Assembly (NCBI GenBank): GCA_027077185.1
Contig: JALTGJ010000309.1
Coordinates: 1 to 8,713 of the forward strand
DNA length: 8,713 nucleotides
Direction: 5' to 3'
Source of the DNA: Spirochaetales bacterium
GTDB lineage: Bacteria > Spirochaetota > Spirochaetia > B11-G9
Below, piece after piece: positions 7,313-8,713 of the stretch. Made by a program: the position numbers and the translations under genes. Position 1 is the stretch's first letter. Every line of letters begins with the position of its first letter. The notes beneath the pieces were generated by a model. The model was given only the letters and a program-made list of their open reading frames with translations, was not told where the DNA came from and did not search any database.

Positions 7313-7341
7313 AAAGTACCTATGGATGATCCCTGAGTCAA
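7313..7341 (-). promoter_or_regulatory. Probable sigma-70 type promoter of hflKC
   Basis: Read on the minus strand, TTGACT (7336-7341) and TACTTT (7313-7318) are 17 bases apart. The -35 box is strong and the -10 box weak. Transcription would start near 7306, leaving a leader of about 30 bases before hflK. Confidence 0.45.
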
Positions 7342-7385
7342 GAGAATAAGATTGATGTATCTATGAATAAATTTAATATTCTTAT

Positions 7386-7414
7386 TTGACTTTATGCAAA
7401 AGTGCTGGTATACT
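7386..7414 (+). promoter_or_regulatory. Strong sigma-70 promoter of the MFS transporter
   Basis: TTGACT (7386-7391) and TATACT (7409-7414) are separated by exactly 17 bases. A TG (7406-7407) one base before the -10 box makes it an extended -10 promoter. Transcription should start near 7421, giving a leader of about 30 bases. The two divergent -35 boxes lie 44 bp apart, with an AT-rich imperfect palindrome, GAATA/TATTC (7365-7369/7377-7381), between them. Confidence 0.8.
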
Positions 7415-7439
7415 CAACTTGACATCCTATGACATGATG

Positions 7440-7445
7440 AGAGGA
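7440..7445 (+). promoter_or_regulatory. Ribosome binding site supporting a TTG start
   Basis: AGAGGA stands 4 bases before the TTG at 7450. An in-frame TGA at 7438-7440 blocks any earlier start. The first in-frame ATG falls at codon 22, inside the first membrane helix, so TTG is the likely start. Confidence 0.7.
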
Positions 7446-7449
7446 CGAT

Positions 7450-8713
7450 TTGGAGAAAATTAATAAATCAATTATACAGGCCTGTATTTTTCAGGGATGG
7501 GATAAATTTATTATGGGACTTTTAATTCCCATCCTGGTTCTGTTTCAGCTTGAAAGAGGTCTTTCTCTCATACAGATTGGTTTCAATATGGCATTTTATT
7601 CCGGTACTGTAATTATCCTTGAAATTCCATCAGGTATTCTGGCAGATTATATTGGACAAAAAAAAGTTTACTTGCTCTCAGTTTTTATAAATGCTTTGGC
7701 TATGTCAGTTGTGATGATTACTAAAGAATCGTTCTGGATAACAATAGCTATTGTTTTGTGGGGTTCGGCTAGAGCTTTTTCTTCCGGTTCGATGGAGGCA
7801 ATTTTTTTAAACAATGTTTCATCTGAGGGAAATGACAGAGATGTTGAGAAGTTAATCTCTTCCACTCAGGTTGCAATACTTGTAGGTTTGGCTCTGGGAG
7901 CTCTTTTGGGAGGTTTTCTTCCCAATCTGCATATAATGAAAATACTTTATATATCCTTATCGGATTATTATTCCCTTAATTTTTTTACAGCAACATTTCT
8001 TTATCTTTTTCTGGGTGGATTTTTTATTCTGTTTGTTTCAGATTCAACAAAAGTAAGTAAAGAGTTACTATCAACTACTGGACAGGCTACAACAGTGGAT
8101 ATATCCAAAAAGATGAATAGGAGAGGGGAATCGGAAGGTATAGTTTCTCTTGCAATTGAAACTATAAAAAGCAGCTCAGTTTTTTTTGTTATTATGCTAA
8201 CTACTTTGGCCTGGGGATTTGCCTTTTCCGGACTGGAAACCTTTTGGCAACCAAGACTTCATCAGATAATCGGGGGAGGTGGAAATACTTTTATTTATGG
8301 TCTTTTGACAAATAGTTATTTCCTTGCAGGAGCAATCGGTAGTTTATTTTCATGGCCTCTTTGCAGGTTCCTGGGAAATAAACCTTTCATTTTTCTATTT
8401 TTACAAAGGCTGGTATTAGGTGTAATGTTTTTAGCACTTTCGGGAATCATGAATCTGGGTTGGTTTTCTGCTGTGTATATTGGATTATTTCTATTTAATG
8501 GAATTGGTAATCCTGTGGAAATATCAATTCTAAACCGTGTAATACCTTCGGAGAGTCGTGCTACTTTGTTATCAGTTATTTCATTTGTTATGCAAACCGG
8601 AGGGTTGCTTGGCTCCCTTTCAGGTGGTTTTATATCGGAAGCAAAGGGAATAGGATTTACCTGGCAAATGGGAGCGGTAATCTTAATAATTTCCGGATTC
8701 ATCTATTTAAGAT
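7450..8713 (+). CDS. Major facilitator superfamily transporter, C-terminus cut by the window edge
   Basis: The frame from TTG at 7450 runs 421 codons to the window end with no stop. The product is very hydrophobic and fits about 12 membrane helices. The first is near residues 12-33, the second near 42-63. EIPSGILADYIGQKK (58-72) is MFS motif A in the loop between helices 2 and 3, with Gln in place of the usual Arg of the GRK sequence. A long polar cytoplasmic loop (about residues 200-240) separates the two six-helix halves. The last helix, ending VILIISGFIYL, is nearly complete, so only a short tail is probably missing. The motif resembles drug and small-solute exporters, but the substrate cannot be told from sequence. 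It has its own strong promoter, divergent from hflK. No regulator is adjacent within the window. Confidence 0.9.
   Translation, partial: MEKINKSIIQACIFQGWDKFIMGLLIPILVLFQLERGLSLIQIGFNMAFYSGTVIILEIPSGILADYIGQKKVYLLSVFINALAMSVVMITKESFWITIAIVLWGSARAFSSGSMEAIFLNNVSSEGNDRDVEKLISSTQVAILVGLALGALLGGFLPNLHIMKILYISLSDYYSLNFFTATFLYLFLGGFFILFVSDSTKVSKELLSTTGQATTVDISKKMNRRGESEGIVSLAIETIKSSSVFFVIMLTTLAWGFAFSGLETFWQPRLHQIIGGGGNTFIYGLLTNSYFLAGAIGSLFSWPLCRFLGNKPFIFLFLQRLVLGVMFLALSGIMNLGWFSAVYIGLFLFNGIGNPVEISILNRVIPSESRATLLSVISFVMQTGGLLGSLSGGFISEAKGIGFTWQMGAVILIISGFIYLR

Noticed and set aside
7668..7865. Small minus-strand open frame
   Set aside because: It lies opposite the MFS transporter, whose frame has motif A and membrane helices.
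8316..8702. A 128-codon minus-strand open frame
   Set aside because: It is the shadow of the transporter's C-terminal helices; its composition is not protein-like and it has no recognisable motif.
1..8713. CRISPR array, tRNA, rRNA, insertion sequence or prophage genes
   Set aside because: No regularly spaced repeats, no cloverleaf or rRNA-like stretches and no transposase or integrase motifs were seen on either strand.

Overview
The window is AT-rich bacterial chromosome, with most gene starts carrying ordinary Shine-Dalgarno sites. It holds seven protein genes, two of them cut by the window ends. The organism is probably a spirochaete. HflK and HflC look spirochaete-like to me, from memory of the families rather than from a search. 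The MurE specificity motif is T-D-E-D-P-R rather than the T-D-D-N-P-R type typical of meso-diaminopimelate enzymes, which fits a lineage that puts another diamino acid (ornithine or lysine) into its wall. A Thermotoga-like or other deep lineage is not excluded.

Layout. Positions 1-2519 (minus strand) hold a peptidoglycan-precursor operon, murE then ddl, joined by an ATGA overlap; ddl runs off the left edge. A short spacer of about 95 bp with several CAATA/TATTG half-sites separates it from the plus-strand pair at 2615-5215. That pair is an orphan D12-class adenine DNA methyltransferase followed by a GlpA-like FAD oxidoreductase with a C-terminal BFD-like iron-sulfur domain. Between these two genes lies a large imperfect palindrome (3748-3814). 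A hairpin (5204-5235) ends the oxidoreductase gene and faces the convergent hflKC operon (7276 to 5247, minus strand), whose two genes also overlap by ATGA. A divergent promoter region (7277-7449) serves hflK on one side and, on the other, an MFS transporter that starts with TTG at 7450 and runs off the right edge.

How the genes work together. MurE adds the third amino acid of the stem peptide, and Ddl makes the D-Ala-D-Ala that is added next, so they serve one pathway. HflK and HflC form a membrane SPFH complex that, in well-studied bacteria, surrounds and modulates the FtsH protease. The methyltransferase, oxidoreductase and transporter have no obvious pathway link to these or to each other.

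Most of the window is core housekeeping sequence, and I see no convincing new multi-gene system. The points most worth following are the 3748-3814 palindrome, the MurE specificity motif, the methyltransferase without a restriction partner, and the oxidoreductase standing apart from its usual partner genes.
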